From: Apostichopus japonicus
Lineage: Eukaryota; Echinodermata; Holothuroidea; Aspidochirotida; Stichopodidae
NCBI RefSeq assembly: GCF_037975245.1
Contig: NC_092571.1
Span: forward strand, 1,962,501 to 2,026,500
Direction: 5' to 3'
DNA length: 64,000 nt
Below the pieces are notes generated by a model. It was given only the letters and a program-made list of their open reading frames with translations. It ran no database searches and had not been told where the DNA came from. Positions 62,201 through 64,000 of the stretch are shown piece after piece. The translations under genes were made by a program, and so were the position numbers. The stretch's first letter is position 1. Every line of letters begins with the position of its first letter.

Positions 62201-63990
62201 GATTTGCTTCCACTATAGTCTCAAAAAACAATCCCAAAGTTTGAAGCAGACTGCATAAAGCTGAAAATTTGAACGAGAGTGTCATCACCATTGCAACCAG
62301 AATCAAATGCCCAGAATACAGAGATAATAAAACATGGGCTAAATCTTTGTTTGTTTTTATGATCTTTAAAAATATAAAATTTTAGAAACAGAAATGCACT
62401 GAGCCAACTTATTTATAGGCCTAATAGTTTTTAGTTGTTATTTTGCTTGCTCACATAACAAGCCTGTTTAGACCTAGGCTAGAGGAGAATCAGTACTTTG
62501 TTACACTAAGTTTGTCTTTCGGTCGTTTTGATTTAGTCTTACTAGTAGTACTAAAGTACATAATGGACCGGCGAAGACTAGAGAATACCCAGAGTTTTAG
62601 CAACTGTGTTAAACTGTATCATCTGATCTATTATTTACGTCAATGAGTTTCATTCAATCTAGGACCAAAAAGAGAAAACTAATTAATCTTAACCTTTAAA
62701 CTTTGCTACTAAACAGATATGCTTGAATTACAAACAAATGTCAAAAAAACATCATAATCTACGAATCGATGCATATACATATACATAAACAGAATAATTT
62801 GAATTCGCGCAAGTGAACCCTGCACTACATTGGACAGAAAAAAACGTGCAATTAGACCAAACTAAACATACTAAATTTTCCGTTACTTCTACATAAAATA
62901 TCAATACAAATACAACAACTTACTCTTTTGGCAGTATACTAAAAGCACATGTTATAATAACTTCAGACTATCAAGCTTTCCTGAGAAAAAACGGTTAATA
63001 CTTCTTACAGTAAACAAGTCGACCGTGAAGGAATGTCGCAATTGTTTCCTGGGCGTGACCGGAAATTAAATACTAAAAAATGATAAATGAAAAGGTTAAA
63101 TAGAACTGAAGCGTGCATCCTGACTGCTCGCAACATATAATACCGTTGGCTAGCCAACATAATTTGTTCAGCCTACTGTGACTGTACGTTTGGAAGTCTA
63201 GCCTTGCTTATTCAATATCACAAAGCCTAACCATTTAGATTCACATGGGAAATTACAGGAAATCTTTACCAAATGAGTGTAGACTTCAAATAAACTGAGA
63301 CTTATAGTTCCAGCATTTGTTTGGGAATAAATTAGAAGATTATGTGCCACTGTTCAATCTAACCCAATATACACATAACACATTGTTAATTGGTGTTGAG
63401 AATGCACTGCAGTACCCAGTAGAAGCCTATAGGCTACTCACTGTCATTGCACTTGTGTATTGCGAAACGCCAGCGTGACAACGGTAGCGTTACACTAACC
63501 ATAATACAGTACTAGTGCCAGTGGCCTAACAATTAACTTTAATTTTACCTTCAAGTTAAAGGAATAACAGGTAGGCCGATGATGGCAGTTAATACCTCCA
63601 TTCTTGTAAAGACCTTCTTGGGTGATTTACGGTTGAAAGTTGCTTAGAGTGATCGTTTGAAACTATGCCAAGTCCAGCAAGCTGCCGTTGCCTCTCGGTT
63701 TCCAAATTGAAGTGAATCGAAGTGGGTTAAAATACATTAGTCCGTCGACACCGACTAAGCTACGATTATGGCGTAAATCGGGTGTCCGTATCGTTCTTAG
63801 TCCATGGGTTAAAATACCTTAGTCCGTCGCCACCGACTAAGCTGCGATTATATTTTCCTTAGTCAGTGTAAACTGACTAAGAAGCAGCGATGAAACGAAG
63901 ATTTTTGCTAGTCCGTGTGCATTGACTAACGTTACAGACTAATTTAACGTCAGTCCGTGGTAATATTGACTAGTTTATTTTTTCAGTGTA
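59229..63990. mobile_element. Foldback-type DNA element, 4.8 kb, with TTAGTC subterminal repeats
   Basis: 11-bp terminal inverted repeat tacactgaaaa / ttttcagtgta. Flanks ctctttaa (59221-59228) and ctgtttaa (63992-63999) match at seven of eight bases. Both ends are packed with 'ttagtcggt'/'accgactaa' motifs (59260-59620 and 63730-63970). The centre is a large imperfect palindrome (60245-61770) enclosing tandem repeats. No intact transposase is visible; short frames on the minus strand (about 62117-61926 and 59887-59612) might be exons of an element-encoded protein but are not recognisable. Confidence 0.75.
60245..61770. repeat. Palindrome with ~120-bp tandem repeats inside the 4.8-kb element
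   Basis: The left arm (60245-60610) is inverted at 61390-61770; for example 'gggtttggttagctgg' pairs with 'ccagctaaccaaaccc'. Between the arms, about six units containing 'ctgccagtagacccccaaaa', 'gacctaggtcagctcatgag' and 'agggatgggcatttccagta' run in tandem, switching strand near 61200. Confidence 0.9.
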
Positions 63991-64000
63991 GCTGTTTAAA

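Overview
This looks like nuclear DNA of an intron-rich animal, AT-rich and full of transposable elements. The coding content is a head-to-tail array of SLC2A/GLUT-type sugar transporter genes, all on the + strand. All recognised splice junctions are GT-AG. The overall style (long introns, abundant AT microsatellites, hAT-like and foldback elements, recurrent 'aggcctata' strings) fits a marine deuterostome such as an echinoderm; this placement is an inference, not proven. Layout: an upstream region with a 363-bp block (251-613) and a GA-rich minisatellite (836-1515); GLUT gene 1 (12 coding exons, 2966-12807, 539 aa); a long noncoding stretch with a minisatellite (17.7-18.56 kb) and hAT-like elements; relics of a dead GLUT copy (intron-11 homologue at 20505-20650 and a broken last exon at 24338-24552) split by a 2.2-kb element; more elements (26.2-30.56 kb); GLUT gene 2 (12 coding exons, 31671-43702, 507 aa), whose intron 1 holds foldback elements and a second copy of the 363-bp block; a repeat-rich stretch (43.9-53.5 kb) with a U2-snRNA-headed SINE and two inverted 2-kb elements; GLUT gene 3 (exons 1-3 only, from 54806; the rest must lie beyond the window or be lost), whose intron 3 holds three large insertions, the last being a 4.8-kb foldback-type element reaching the window end. 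Genes 1 and 2 have the same intron positions and phases and nearly identical exon lengths, and gene 3 matches over its three exons, so the array arose by tandem duplication. Each product is expected to be a 12-TM facilitative hexose transporter. The most unusual observations are: a 46-bp-period array of ten copies of the exon 3 splice-donor junction inside intron 3 of gene 1; a triplicated exon 4 in gene 1 whose extra copies keep an open frame and a donor but lack the acceptor; an exon 6 about 96% identical between genes 1 and 2 against roughly 70-80% elsewhere (gene conversion?); a 186-bp U2-headed SINE with a perfect 15-bp target-site duplication; and a hairpin module shared by several different hAT-like families. 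No rRNA, tRNA, CRISPR or intact transposase gene was recognised.
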